Positions 49,083 to 57,567 of a stretch of 64,000 bases of DNA are shown in pieces. The position numbers and the translations under genes were made by a program. The stretch lies in the NCBI GenBank assembly GCA_910579605.1, contig CAJTUG010000003.1, forward strand, positions 40,184 to 104,183, in the 5' to 3' direction. This stretch comes from an uncultured Muribaculaceae bacterium (GTDB lineage Bacteria > Bacteroidota > Bacteroidia > Bacteroidales > Muribaculaceae). Numbering within the stretch: position 1 is the stretch's first letter; the number at the start of each line of letters is the position of its first letter. The notes beneath the pieces are model-generated. The model saw only the letters and a list, made by a program, of their open reading frames with translations, was not told the DNA's origin and made no database searches.

Positions 49083-49943
49083 ATGGAGTTGTTTCTGTTC
49101 ACGGTGTGTATTCTTGGCATCTTAGGGCTTGTGGGGGCTTTGGTGCTGTGGCTCACTGCTGAGAAATTCAAGGTAGAAGAAGACCCACGTATTGATTTGG
49201 TAGAGGCTTGTCTTGCCGGGGCAAATTGTGGTGGCTGCGGATTGGCCGGTTGCCGTGCATTTGCGGTGAAATGTGTTGAGCAAGGTTCTTTGGATGGCTT
49301 GAGTTGCCCATCGTCGGGCTCGGATGCTTTGGCCCGTATTGCTTCTATATTAGGAGTGGAAGCGCCCGAGGAGAAGATGCGTAATGTTGCGGTTGTCCGC
49401 TGTAATGGTAGCTGTGCCTCCCGTCCTCGGAAATATGTCTATGATGGGGCGCAGACGTGTGCCATTATGGATGGTGCGGGCGTGGGGACTACCGGTTGTT
49501 CTTTTGGATGCCTGGGTTGTGGCGATTGTGTACAAGTTTGTATTTTTGATGCTATAATTATAGATAAAGCTACGGGACTGCCGGTGGTAGATACCGATTT
49601 GTGTACAGGTTGTGGGGCCTGTGTTAAAGAATGTCCTCGCAATATAGTGGAATTGCGTCCTCTCGGTCGCCGAGAGCGTAGAGTTTGGGTGGGTTGTTCT
49701 AATCGCGATAAAGGTGCTGTTGCACGAAAGGAATGTTCAGCGGCATGTATAGGTTGTGGCAAATGTATGCGCACATGTCCTTTCGGTGCAATATCGGTTT
49801 CGGATAATCTTGCCTATGTAAACCCGGAAATGTGTAGAGCGTGTGGTAAATGCTTGCCTGTATGTCCTACGGGAGCTATTCTCGCGTCTTTTGAAGTTAA
49901 ACTCCCTAAAGCAGAAACCAATGAGCAATCACAAAACATTTAG
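49083..49943 (+). CDS. rnfB: Rnf complex subunit RnfB, with four ferredoxin-type clusters
   Basis: RnfB takes electrons from reduced ferredoxin into the Rnf complex. One membrane helix (1-25) is followed by the Fe-S domain with CGGCGLAGC, and then four 4Fe-4S motifs: CLGCGDCVQVC, CTGCGACVKEC, CIGCGKCMRTC and CRACGKCLPVC. E. coli RnfB has two such clusters. The 286 residues fit the longer anaerobic type. It overlaps rnfC by 23 nt. Confidence 0.95.
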   Translation: MELFLFTVCILGILGLVGALVLWLTAEKFKVEEDPRIDLVEACLAGANCGGCGLAGCRAFAVKCVEQGSLDGLSCPSSGSDALARIASILGVEAPEEKMRNVAVVRCNGSCASRPRKYVYDGAQTCAIMDGAGVGTTGCSFGCLGCGDCVQVCIFDAIIIDKATGLPVVDTDLCTGCGACVKECPRNIVELRPLGRRERRVWVGCSNRDKGAVARKECSAACIGCGKCMRTCPFGAISVSDNLAYVNPEMCRACGKCLPVCPTGAILASFEVKLPKAETNEQSQNI

Positions 49944-51252
49944 GAAAGGCGGCATTCATCCGGTTTCAAATAAGAATGCTTCAAGAATTATAGAGTTGCT
50001 TCCGTTGCCGATGAAAGCTATATTGCCTCTTTCTCAGCATATAGGGACGCCGGCCAAGGCTGTAGTGGCGAAGGGGCAGGCGGTTGTGCGAGGTCAGGTC
50101 GTAGCTGAGAATGCGTCGTTTGTTTCGTCTGGAATCCATTCGCCAATAACAGGTACGGTAACAGCAATAGAGCCTATGGTGAATCCGCAGGGCAAACCCG
50201 GAATGGCAATTGTCATAACGGCAAGCCATGAGCAGCATGAAGCAGACGAGATTGCCCGCTGTGAGTACTGGGCAAAGTTGGTTCCAGGGGAGTCGGATCG
50301 TACTTTGAGCGAAAAGACTTCTCAAGACGAAATAAGAAGCGCAATTGCCGCTGCCGGTATCGTGGGGTTGGGCGGTGCAGCGTTCCCGACAAGAGTTAAA
50401 CTATCTTTGAAGCCCGAGCAGCATCCCGAAATTTTGATTATAAATGGCTGCGAGTGCGAGCCTTACCTGATGTGCGACGACTCCCTCATGTGTACTTACC
50501 CGGGGCGTGTGGTAGAGGGGGTAGAACTGATGATGAAAGCTGCCGGTATAGACCGTGCAGTTATAGCGGTGGAAGATAATAAACCCGAGGCCGCCAAAGC
50601 TCTTGTAGATGCATTGGATACGGCGTACGATATCAAGGTTGAAATACTCAAAACCAAATATCCGCAAGGTGGAGAGAAACAGCTCATAGAGGCTGTGACA
50701 GGCCGTCGCGTGGGCTCGGGTGAATTGCCGATTTCTGTGGGAGTGGTTGTACACAATGTTGCTACTGCTTTTGCTGTATGGCAAGCGGTGGCTACCTCTA
50801 TGCCGCTTATAGAGCGGGTGGTTACTGTGACGGGCGATATCGCGACAGAACAGCGACGCAATTATATTGCTGCCATAGGAACTCCTTTGAGCGAGTTTCC
50901 GTTTACTCTTCCCGATGAAGCGCGTGTTGTAGTTGGTGGCCCTATGATGGGTAAAACGGCAACACGTTTGGATGCGCCTGTGACGAAAGGCACTTCGGGG
51001 ATAACCGTTTTGGGGCAAACACGCCGCAGGCCTGTTCAGGCATGTATCCGTTGCGGCGCTTGCATGGATGCATGTCCCATGGGGCTTGAGCCATATCTTT
51101 TAAGCACCTACGGCAGGATGCAAATGTGGGCCGAAGCTCGTTCTGCTATGGTTGCCGATTGCCTTGAGTGTGGGGCATGCAGCTATTCTTGTCCTTCTTC
51201 ACGGCCTCTTCTTGATTATATAAGACTTGCTAAACAACGTATACGGAAATGA
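49921..51252 (+). CDS. rnfC: Rnf complex subunit RnfC
   Basis: RnfC is the soluble NADH-reactive subunit with FMN and Fe-S sites. The 443-residue protein has the N-terminal RnfC domain (FRKGGIHPV), the NADH/FMN fold with GIVGLGGAAFPTRVKL and INGCECEPYL, an SLBB segment, and two 4Fe-4S motifs (CIRCGACMDACPMG, CLECGACSYSCPSS). The ATG at 49921 gives the known N-terminus; a GTG at 49843 inside rnfB was rejected. It overlaps rnfD by 4 nt. Confidence 0.96.
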   Translation: MSNHKTFRKGGIHPVSNKNASRIIELLPLPMKAILPLSQHIGTPAKAVVAKGQAVVRGQVVAENASFVSSGIHSPITGTVTAIEPMVNPQGKPGMAIVITASHEQHEADEIARCEYWAKLVPGESDRTLSEKTSQDEIRSAIAAAGIVGLGGAAFPTRVKLSLKPEQHPEILIINGCECEPYLMCDDSLMCTYPGRVVEGVELMMKAAGIDRAVIAVEDNKPEAAKALVDALDTAYDIKVEILKTKYPQGGEKQLIEAVTGRRVGSGELPISVGVVVHNVATAFAVWQAVATSMPLIERVVTVTGDIATEQRRNYIAAIGTPLSEFPFTLPDEARVVVGGPMMGKTATRLDAPVTKGTSGITVLGQTRRRPVQACIRCGACMDACPMGLEPYLLSTYGRMQMWAEARSAMVADCLECGACSYSCPSSRPLLDYIRLAKQRIRK

Positions 51253-52202
51253 CACAATTGGTATTTTCTCCGTCGCCTCATGTCCACACTCCGCGCACGA
51301 CCCGTGGCGTGATGCTCAATGTTTTATTAGCTTTGTTGCCTGCAACGGCATGTGCGCTGTGGTATTTTGGACTTCCTGCTCTTGAGGTTCTGTTGCTGTC
51401 TGTAGGCACTTGTGTGTTTACGGAGTGGTTCGTGACTAAATATATGCTTGGCCGGCCAAATACTATCGGCGATTTTTCTGCTATTGTAACAGGCGTCCTT
51501 CTTGCACTATGTTTGCCGTCGTCGTTGCCATGGTGGGCTACGGTTGCCGGAGGCATGGTTTCAATTGGAATCGCTAAAATGGCTTTTGGAGGCTTAGGTT
51601 GCAATATTTTTAATCCGGCTTTGGTTGGACGAGTGTTTTTGCTGATATCTTTTCCGGTGGCTATGACATCATGGCCTTTGCCCGATCCGGGATTTGGAGA
51701 TGCAGATGGCGTAACAGGCCCTACTGTTCTTGAACTGCTTAAACATGGAGCCGACAGCGAGTCGTTCTTGCGTGGAGAAATGTTGGTAGGCTATATGGGA
51801 GGCTCGATGGGAGAGGTTTTTTCTCTGGGTCTGCTTGCAGGTTTTCTATATCTGTGGGTTATGCGGATAGTGAAAATCCATATTCCTTTGGCCATGATTC
51901 TCGGCTTGGCTGTTGTTGATGTTTTTGCCGGTTTCCCTATTGGACTCGATATAATAAGTGGAGGATTCCTGCTTGGAGCATTCTTTATGGCAACAGATTA
52001 TGTGTCTTCTCCAATGACGGCTCGTGGAATGTGGGTCTATGGCATACTTATTGGCATTATAACAGCTGTCATACGGCGATGGGGCGCATATCCCGAGGGT
52101 GTCTCTTTTGCAATCTTGCTCATGAACGGAGCTACTCCTCTTATCAATCGCTATATGCGGCCACGGCGATTTTCTCCTAAAAGGAAGGAGGTGGGGGCAT
52201 GA
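51249..52202 (+). CDS. rnfD: Rnf complex subunit RnfD
   Basis: Integral membrane subunit with covalent FMN. It has about nine to ten helices over 317 residues, with SPHVHTPRTTRGVML at the start. DYVSSPMTARGMW contains the S-x-x-T site to which FMN is attached through a phosphoester to Thr. The 4-nt overlaps with rnfC and rnfG point to translational coupling. Confidence 0.95.
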   Translation: MTQLVFSPSPHVHTPRTTRGVMLNVLLALLPATACALWYFGLPALEVLLLSVGTCVFTEWFVTKYMLGRPNTIGDFSAIVTGVLLALCLPSSLPWWATVAGGMVSIGIAKMAFGGLGCNIFNPALVGRVFLLISFPVAMTSWPLPDPGFGDADGVTGPTVLELLKHGADSESFLRGEMLVGYMGGSMGEVFSLGLLAGFLYLWVMRIVKIHIPLAMILGLAVVDVFAGFPIGLDIISGGFLLGAFFMATDYVSSPMTARGMWVYGILIGIITAVIRRWGAYPEGVSFAILLMNGATPLINRYMRPRRFSPKRKEVGA

Positions 52203-52753
52203 AATCCAATCTTGCGAATATGGTGTTGTCTTTGACTGTGTTGACGGTTATAGTCGGCGCAGCCTTAGCATGGGTCAATAACCTCACCGCAGAGCCTATA
52301 GCGCAAGCGAAAGCGCAGGCTCTTGCCGACGCTTTATCTCAAGTTCTTCCGCCATTTGATAACAATCCTGCAGAAACAGCTACCCGAGCCGATGGGCTAA
52401 AGCTGTATAGCGCCACCATGTCGGGCGAAGCTGCCGGTTTTGCTGTGGAGAGCTATTCCGACGATGGTTTTGGCGGGAGGTTTGAAATAGTCGTAGGTTT
52501 TGATGCTAAGGATGCCGTTTATGGCTATCGTGTCCTTTCCCATGCAGAAACTCCCGGGTTGGGGGCTAAAATGGATACATGGTTTGCAACTATGCCACAC
52601 GATATAAAAGGTACAAGTATCCCCCTTGCAGTAAAAGCCGATGGCGGAGAAATCGATGCCATTACAGGTGCTACGATAAGTTCGCGTGCTTTTTTAGGAG
52701 CAGTGAATCGTGCGCGCAAAGCTCTTGAAACATATAAAAATGGATTGAAATGA
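52199..52753 (+). CDS. rnfG: Rnf complex subunit RnfG
   Basis: A periplasmic FMN-binding subunit of 184 residues, anchored by an N-terminal helix (5-25). The flavinylation motif appears as DAITGATISSRAF near the C-terminus, where the Thr/Ser after GAT carries FMN. LSHAETPGLGAKM is the other family signature. Overlaps of 4 nt on both sides. Confidence 0.94.
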   Translation: MKSNLANMVLSLTVLTVIVGAALAWVNNLTAEPIAQAKAQALADALSQVLPPFDNNPAETATRADGLKLYSATMSGEAAGFAVESYSDDGFGGRFEIVVGFDAKDAVYGYRVLSHAETPGLGAKMDTWFATMPHDIKGTSIPLAVKADGGEIDAITGATISSRAFLGAVNRARKALETYKNGLK

Positions 52754-53337
52754 AAGCCTTAAACGTAATTTATGACGGGTTTATACGTCGTAATCCCACA
52801 TTTGTGCTCATTCTCGGCATGTGTCCTACATTGGGAACGACATCGTCGGCATTGACAGGACTTTCTATGGGCTTGGCCACGATGTTTGTGCTGATATGTT
52901 CAAATGTTGCTATATCCATGCTCAAGAATCTTATTCCCGGTAAAGTTCGTATTCCGGCGTTCATAGTGGTGATAGCTTCTTTTGTCACCATTGTGCAGAT
53001 GCTTATGCAGGCTTATGTCCCGGCACTTTATGCATCTCTGGGTATTTTTATCCCTTTGATTGTGGTAAATTGCATTTTATTGGGCAGGGCGGAAGCTTTT
53101 GCGTCGAAAAATAGTGTCGGTCTTTCGGCTGCTGATGGTTTGGGCACCGGTCTCGGCTTTGCTGCTGCTCTTACTCTTCTGGGGGCGGTACGCGAGATTT
53201 TAGGCACGGGCACAGTTTTCGGCCTTCAGATTTATAGCTCCGATTTCGGTGCTTTGCTCTTTGTTTTAGCGCCGGGAGCGTTTATTGTTCTCGGTCTCAT
53301 GATAGCTTTGTTTAACCGTCTTTATACCAATCGCTGA
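52750..53337 (+). CDS. rnfE: Rnf complex subunit RnfE
   Basis: Integral membrane subunit with six helices in 195 residues (NPTFVLILGMCPTLGTTSSA, SNVAISMLKNLIP, IVVNCILLGRAEAFASKN, GLGFAAALTLLGAVREILG). RnfE and RnfA face opposite ways in the membrane and bind a shared Fe-S cluster. It follows rnfG with a 4-nt overlap and precedes rnfA by 2 nt. Confidence 0.94.
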   Translation: MKALNVIYDGFIRRNPTFVLILGMCPTLGTTSSALTGLSMGLATMFVLICSNVAISMLKNLIPGKVRIPAFIVVIASFVTIVQMLMQAYVPALYASLGIFIPLIVVNCILLGRAEAFASKNSVGLSAADGLGTGLGFAAALTLLGAVREILGTGTVFGLQIYSSDFGALLFVLAPGAFIVLGLMIALFNRLYTNR

Positions 53338-53339
53338 CC

Positions 53340-53915
53340 ATGCTTGCGTATCTTGCTATAATTTTTTCGGCAATACTTGCCAATAATATTGTTTTTTCGC
53401 AATTCTTAGGCATTTGTCCTTTTATAGGGGTGAGTAAAAACCTGGAATCTGCTTTTGGCATGAGCATGGATGTTGCGTTTGTAATGGCCGTAGCCACGGC
53501 AGTTACATGGCTGTTGCAGCACTATGTTCTCCTGCCCTTGGGACTTGTGTATGTTCAGACTATCGCTTTTATTCTTGTTATAGCCGTGCTTGTGCAAATG
53601 TTGGAGATAATAATGAAGAAAACATCGCCAGGCTTGTATTCTGCACTTGGAGTATTTCTTCCGCTCATCACTACTAATTGTGCTGTTCTCGGAGTTGCTA
53701 TAATAGTGGCTCAAAAAGATTTCGGCTTTCTCTACTCTATAGTCTATGCCGTATCTACAGCTCTTGGTTTCGGGCTTGCGCTTAGCCTTTTTGCCGGTAT
53801 AAGAGAGCAATTGGCGCTTGCCGAATTACCGCGTTCTATGCGTGGTGTTCCCATTGCGTTGATTACTGCAGGTATTTTGGCAATGGCATTTATGGGATTT
53901 TCCGGTATTTGCTGA
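53340..53915 (+). CDS. rnfA: Rnf complex subunit RnfA
   Basis: The last membrane subunit, 191 residues and six helices, with NNIVFSQFLGICPFIGVSKN, LPLITTNCAVLGVA and GLALSLFAGIREQL. The paired CP and NC motifs match those in RnfE, as expected for the cluster between them. It ends the complete rseC-rnfBCDGEA operon. Confidence 0.95.
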   Translation: MLAYLAIIFSAILANNIVFSQFLGICPFIGVSKNLESAFGMSMDVAFVMAVATAVTWLLQHYVLLPLGLVYVQTIAFILVIAVLVQMLEIIMKKTSPGLYSALGVFLPLITTNCAVLGVAIIVAQKDFGFLYSIVYAVSTALGFGLALSLFAGIREQLALAELPRSMRGVPIALITAGILAMAFMGFSGIC

Positions 53916-53976
53916 AGGTTTATTCTGCAAAAGGAATGAGTCTGTGCCCATAAGGGACGTCGCAAAGCTTTAAAAT

Positions 53977-54008
53977 TTTGGAATTTGGCGGAATTTGTTT
54001 TAACTTTG
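53977..54008 (+). promoter_or_regulatory. Promoter of the inositol-lipid locus
   Basis: TTTG (53977-53980) and TAACTTTG (54001-54008), spacer 20 bp, 24 nt before the ATP-grasp ATG. Confidence 0.75.
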
Positions 54009-54031
54009 CAATTCAAAACCAATCCATTTCT

Positions 54032-54877
54032 ATGGCTGAGATAAAAATAGCGGGAATAATGCGTGCAGGCGTATTTTCTCCTAATCATATAGGCAATGAT
54101 GCCGCGATTTTAAATCTTGTTGCCGAGCAGCTGCGCAAACGCGGTTGTGAGGTCAACATCTATAGCGAGGAACAATTTATTTCCGGCGCTGTGGAGGAAC
54201 GGATTATCCTCAACATGTGCCGCGAGCAGCGTTCTATAGCATTGCTTCAGGAAAAAGAAAACCAAGGAGCCTTGGTCATAAATTCCGGATACGGGATAGA
54301 AAATTGTACGCGAGAGCGGATGACCCGTATTCTTTTGGGAAGCAATATCCCTTATCCAGAAAGCCTTATGGTTAATACTGATGAGGCAATACGGGATACC
54401 TTGACGAGAGCTAAAATTAACCGTTGCTGGATAAAACGTGGCGATTTCCATGCCATGCACAAAGAAGACGTGAGCTATGCCCGTCATCCCGAAGAGGCAC
54501 AGGAAATATTACAAGAATATTTTCTTCGCGGAATCAAAAGGGCTGTGATAAACCGTCATCTTGAGGGTGATCTCGTGAAATTCTACGGTGTCGTAGGAAC
54601 TCCGTTTTTCTATTACTTTTTTCCTTTTGAACATGGGGGAGGTAAAGAGCGCGAACATCAGATAGACAAGCAGTATCTCATGGACATATGTCGCAAAGCA
54701 GCCGATGTATTGGATATAAAAGTTTATGGCGGCGATTGCATCCTTGGAGCCGACGGCTCTTTGAGTATTATAGATTTCAACGACTGGCCAAGCTTTGCGC
54801 CTTGCAGGAATGAAGCCGCCCCATACATAGCCAAGTATGTCATGGCAGCCGTGAAACAACATATAAGCAAAGATTAG
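54032..54877 (+). CDS. ATP-grasp enzyme at the head of the inositol-lipid locus
   Basis: The 281-residue protein has the ATP-grasp layout: an N-terminal domain (GIMRAGVFSPNHIGND), a middle ATP-binding part (INRHLEGDLVKFYGVVG) and the C-terminal metal site in GADGSLSIIDFNDWPSF, with Asp and Asn in the D-x-N position. It resembles RimK-like ligases, and ITPK-type inositol phosphate kinases also use this fold. No substrate is known. The ATG at 54032 is preferred over a TTG overlapping the -33 box. The next gene starts 5 nt later. Confidence 0.72.
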   Translation: MAEIKIAGIMRAGVFSPNHIGNDAAILNLVAEQLRKRGCEVNIYSEEQFISGAVEERIILNMCREQRSIALLQEKENQGALVINSGYGIENCTRERMTRILLGSNIPYPESLMVNTDEAIRDTLTRAKINRCWIKRGDFHAMHKEDVSYARHPEEAQEILQEYFLRGIKRAVINRHLEGDLVKFYGVVGTPFFYYFFPFEHGGGKEREHQIDKQYLMDICRKAADVLDIKVYGGDCILGADGSLSIIDFNDWPSFAPCRNEAAPYIAKYVMAAVKQHISKD

Positions 54878-54881
54878 AGCC

Positions 54882-55394
54882 ATGAAACGTAAAAAGGTAG
54901 TACCTATAACCGATAAGAAATTTCCTCTTTTCCCACGTCTTGTCGCAACTTCTTTCGGTTTCGGTTTTTTGCCGGTAGCTCCTGGTACTTGGGGCGCCAT
55001 ATTTGCCATTCTTGTATGGTTGCCGGTATATTTATGCTGCACACCTATGGTGGCTTTTATAGCAACTGCAGTGGCTACATTTGTTTTTACCGTATTGGGA
55101 ACCTGGGCAAGTACGGAAAGCGAGAAATATTGGGGAAAGGATCCTGTGATAGCCTGCGTGGACGAAACAGTAGGGCAGTGGCTGTCGTTGTTGCCGGTGT
55201 GCGTAATACCTCATGATTATTGGTGGGAGATTCTTTTGTCGCTCGCCCTTTTCCGTTTTTTTGATATATACAAGCCTTTAGGAATAAGAAGCATGGAGAA
55301 ATTCCCTGGAGGCTGGGGCATGATGGCCGATGATTTGTTGGCCGGCGCCTACAGTGTTGCTATCCTTTTGGTTCTAAACTATTTCATTGTTTGA
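54882..55394 (+). CDS. pgpA: PgpA-like lipid phosphatase, probable phosphatidylinositol-phosphate phosphatase
   Basis: PgpA removes the phosphate from phosphatidylglycerophosphate. The 170-residue membrane protein has the signatures SFGFGFLPVAPGTWGA, VDETVGQW and FRFFDIYKPLGIRSMEKFPGGWGMMADD, with several membrane helices. In the B. thetaiotaomicron inositol-lipid cluster the equivalent gene has been described as acting on phosphatidylinositol phosphate. Its place directly before GtrA and the synthase genes supports that role here (inference). Confidence 0.9.
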   Translation: MKRKKVVPITDKKFPLFPRLVATSFGFGFLPVAPGTWGAIFAILVWLPVYLCCTPMVAFIATAVATFVFTVLGTWASTESEKYWGKDPVIACVDETVGQWLSLLPVCVIPHDYWWEILLSLALFRFFDIYKPLGIRSMEKFPGGWGMMADDLLAGAYSVAILLVLNYFIV

Positions 55395-55395
55395 A

Positions 55396-55926
55396 ATGAA
55401 AGATGGCTTGAAAAAAATAGGGGAAAAGGCGCTCCACAACGATTCCCTCGTGTGGACTTTCTTGCGTTCTATAGTGTCCAGTCAGGCCGCGTCTTGGGCC
55501 GACATGATAACGAGCTTTGTGCTTTTTGCATGGGTTAACCTTGCTCCATGGTTATCGACGGCAATAGGGGCTGTTGTTGGCGGGACAATTAATTGTGTTA
55601 TAAATTATCGTTTCACTTTTCATGCCCAAGGCTGCAGCTGGAAAGCTGTGATAGTGAAATATGCGATGGTGTGGCTCGGGTCGGTGGCATTAAATGCTCT
55701 TGGCACCGATGCGCTCTACAAGTTGCTCAGTTCTTGGACTTGGCTTGAAGATATAGGTTTCCGTACCGACGGCTTTTTTGCGGCAGCACGTCTGACAACG
55801 AGTCTTATAGTATCGTGGGCCTGGAACTTTCTCCTGCAAAGATATTTCGTTTACCGTAATACCGGCTTCGACAAATACGCAATAGGATTTGCCGATATTT
55901 TCACCGGTTCAAACTCAAAAGACTAA
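55396..55926 (+). CDS. GtrA-family membrane protein
   Basis: A 176-residue protein with four predicted helices and the GtrA motif INYRFTF, ending with WNFLLQRYFVYR. GtrA proteins help to flip or transfer lipid-linked sugars. A homologue is found in the same position of the B. thetaiotaomicron inositol-lipid cluster, where its task is unknown. The ATG at 55396 lies 1 nt after the pgpA stop; an earlier TTG is less likely. Confidence 0.85.
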   Translation: MKDGLKKIGEKALHNDSLVWTFLRSIVSSQAASWADMITSFVLFAWVNLAPWLSTAIGAVVGGTINCVINYRFTFHAQGCSWKAVIVKYAMVWLGSVALNALGTDALYKLLSSWTWLEDIGFRTDGFFAAARLTTSLIVSWAWNFLLQRYFVYRNTGFDKYAIGFADIFTGSNSKD

Positions 55927-55931
55927 TTTCT

Positions 55932-56630
55932 ATGCCAGTTATGGATATAAAACAAACAGCCAAAAACTCACGCGATTCGCTCCAACAGGGCATTTATGTG
56001 GTTATCAATCCATTTGTGAGGTTTTTAATTAAGTGTGGTTTTACCCCTAATATGGTAACTACCATTGGTTTCCTTGGCAATGTTGCCGCCGCAGCCGTGT
56101 TGGTTTGGGCCGGTTTCAAAGCTGGTAAAGGACCTGTGGATTATTCGCTCCTTACAATTGCAGGAGCTTTGATTATAGGTTTCTCACTCTTTGATATGCT
56201 TGACGGGCAAGTGGCTCGTCTGGGAAACATGGCCTCTACTTTCGGTGCCATGTATGATTCTGTGTTGGATCGCTATTGCGAGCTTTTTACATTGGGCGGT
56301 ATTGCTTATTATTTCTTGTGCACAGGTTCTCTGATAGGCTCGCTTATAACTTTCCTTGCTCTTGTGGGAAGTATTATGGTGAGCTATGTCCGTGCTCGTG
56401 CCGAGGGTTTGGACATAGAGTGTAAGATCGGTTTCATGCAGCGTCCTGAACGCGTGGTTGTAACGGCTGTTGCAGCCTTGGCTACAGGTATAGTTGGGCA
56501 GAGTCTTGCTCCGGAGTCGTCGTTTGATCCCAATATCATTCTTTTGGTGGCCATGGGCGTAATCGCCGTGTTTGCCAACATGACGGCATTTGCGCGTATT
56601 AACCACTGCCGCAAAGCTTTGAAGAAATGA
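55932..56630 (+). CDS. CDP-alcohol phosphatidyltransferase, probable phosphatidylinositol-phosphate synthase
   Basis: The enzyme joins CDP-diacylglycerol with inositol-3-phosphate to make phosphatidylinositol phosphate. The 232-residue protein keeps the full catalytic motif D-x2-DG-x2-AR-x8-G-x3-D-x3-D, reading DMLDGQVAR ... FGAMYDSVLD. Six or more membrane helices are predicted. The nearby inositol-3-phosphate synthase supports the acceptor. It overlaps the PAP2-like gene by 4 nt. Confidence 0.85.
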   Translation: MPVMDIKQTAKNSRDSLQQGIYVVINPFVRFLIKCGFTPNMVTTIGFLGNVAAAAVLVWAGFKAGKGPVDYSLLTIAGALIIGFSLFDMLDGQVARLGNMASTFGAMYDSVLDRYCELFTLGGIAYYFLCTGSLIGSLITFLALVGSIMVSYVRARAEGLDIECKIGFMQRPERVVVTAVAALATGIVGQSLAPESSFDPNIILLVAMGVIAVFANMTAFARINHCRKALKK

Positions 56631-57562
56631 AATTTCTAAAATTACCTACTTTTAAAGAAGGTGCAGTCTGCCTTGCCGTTCTGTTGGTTTGGCTTGGTGT
56701 TACGGCGACTTGCATAGGTTTGCGTCCGGAGCATCCGGTAATGGCATTGCTCCTTTTTTGCCTCTTTCTGCTCACCGATTCAACCCGTCGTCTTGTCGTA
56801 GCTTTGTTGCCTTTTGCAATTTTCGGTATATCCTACGACTGGATGAAGATTGTGCCAAACTATGAGGTTAATCCAATAGACGTGGCAGGTCTCTATAGTG
56901 CGGAAAAATCTCTTTTCGGTATTTCCTCGGTATCGGGATTACTCACCCCAAACGAATTTTTTGCAATCCATACCTGTTCGATTATGGATTTTATGGCCGG
57001 TGTTTTCTATTTGTGCTGGGTGCCGGTGCCGATATTCTATGGGCTGTGGCTTTATTTTAAAGGCAAGAGCGATGCATATGTGCATTTTTCGCTTGTTTTC
57101 TTGTTTGTAAATTTCATAGGTTTCGCATTCTACTACATACATCCGGCAGCGCCGCCGTGGTATGTGGCTCTCCATGGCATGGAACCTGTGTTGAATACCC
57201 CGGGAGATGTTGCCGGTCTTGGAAAATTTGACCAAATGACAGGTCTTGGCATTTTCAATGCTCTTTATGCTCGCAATTCCAATGTTTTTGCTGCCATGCC
57301 ATCGTTGCATTCCGCATATACGTTGGTGGCTTTCCTCTATGCCGTGCGTTTTCGCAGCGGTAAAGTGTGGGTGACAGCTCTTGCGATAATAACAGTGGGA
57401 ATTTGGTTTACGGCCGTATATACTTCCCATCATTACATCTTGGATGTACTTGGCGGAATAGCGTGTGCGCTGGCCGGTTTCCTTATCTTTGAATATGGCT
57501 TGATGAAAATACCGGCATTTTCCCGTTTTATAGGTAAGTATGCCGCCTATATTTCCAAGTAA
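56627..57562 (+). CDS. PAP2/AUR1-like transferase, probable inositol phosphoceramide synthase
   Basis: The 311-residue membrane protein has a PAP2 superfamily core: AAMPSLHSAYTL (motif with catalytic His) and TSHHYILDVLGG (second His and Asp). AUR1-type enzymes move phosphoinositol from phosphatidylinositol to ceramide. In the B. thetaiotaomicron cluster the matching gene is reported to make inositol phosphoceramide; the same is inferred here. The long loop between helices (about 170-210) contains HPAAPPWYVAL, often seen in this subgroup. Confidence 0.8.
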   Translation: MKFLKLPTFKEGAVCLAVLLVWLGVTATCIGLRPEHPVMALLLFCLFLLTDSTRRLVVALLPFAIFGISYDWMKIVPNYEVNPIDVAGLYSAEKSLFGISSVSGLLTPNEFFAIHTCSIMDFMAGVFYLCWVPVPIFYGLWLYFKGKSDAYVHFSLVFLFVNFIGFAFYYIHPAAPPWYVALHGMEPVLNTPGDVAGLGKFDQMTGLGIFNALYARNSNVFAAMPSLHSAYTLVAFLYAVRFRSGKVWVTALAIITVGIWFTAVYTSHHYILDVLGGIACALAGFLIFEYGLMKIPAFSRFIGKYAAYISK

Positions 57563-57567
57563 TTTTA

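Noticed and set aside
49843..49920. GTG start giving a longer RnfC
   Set aside because: It lies inside rnfB; the ATG at 49921 yields the known RnfC N-terminus.
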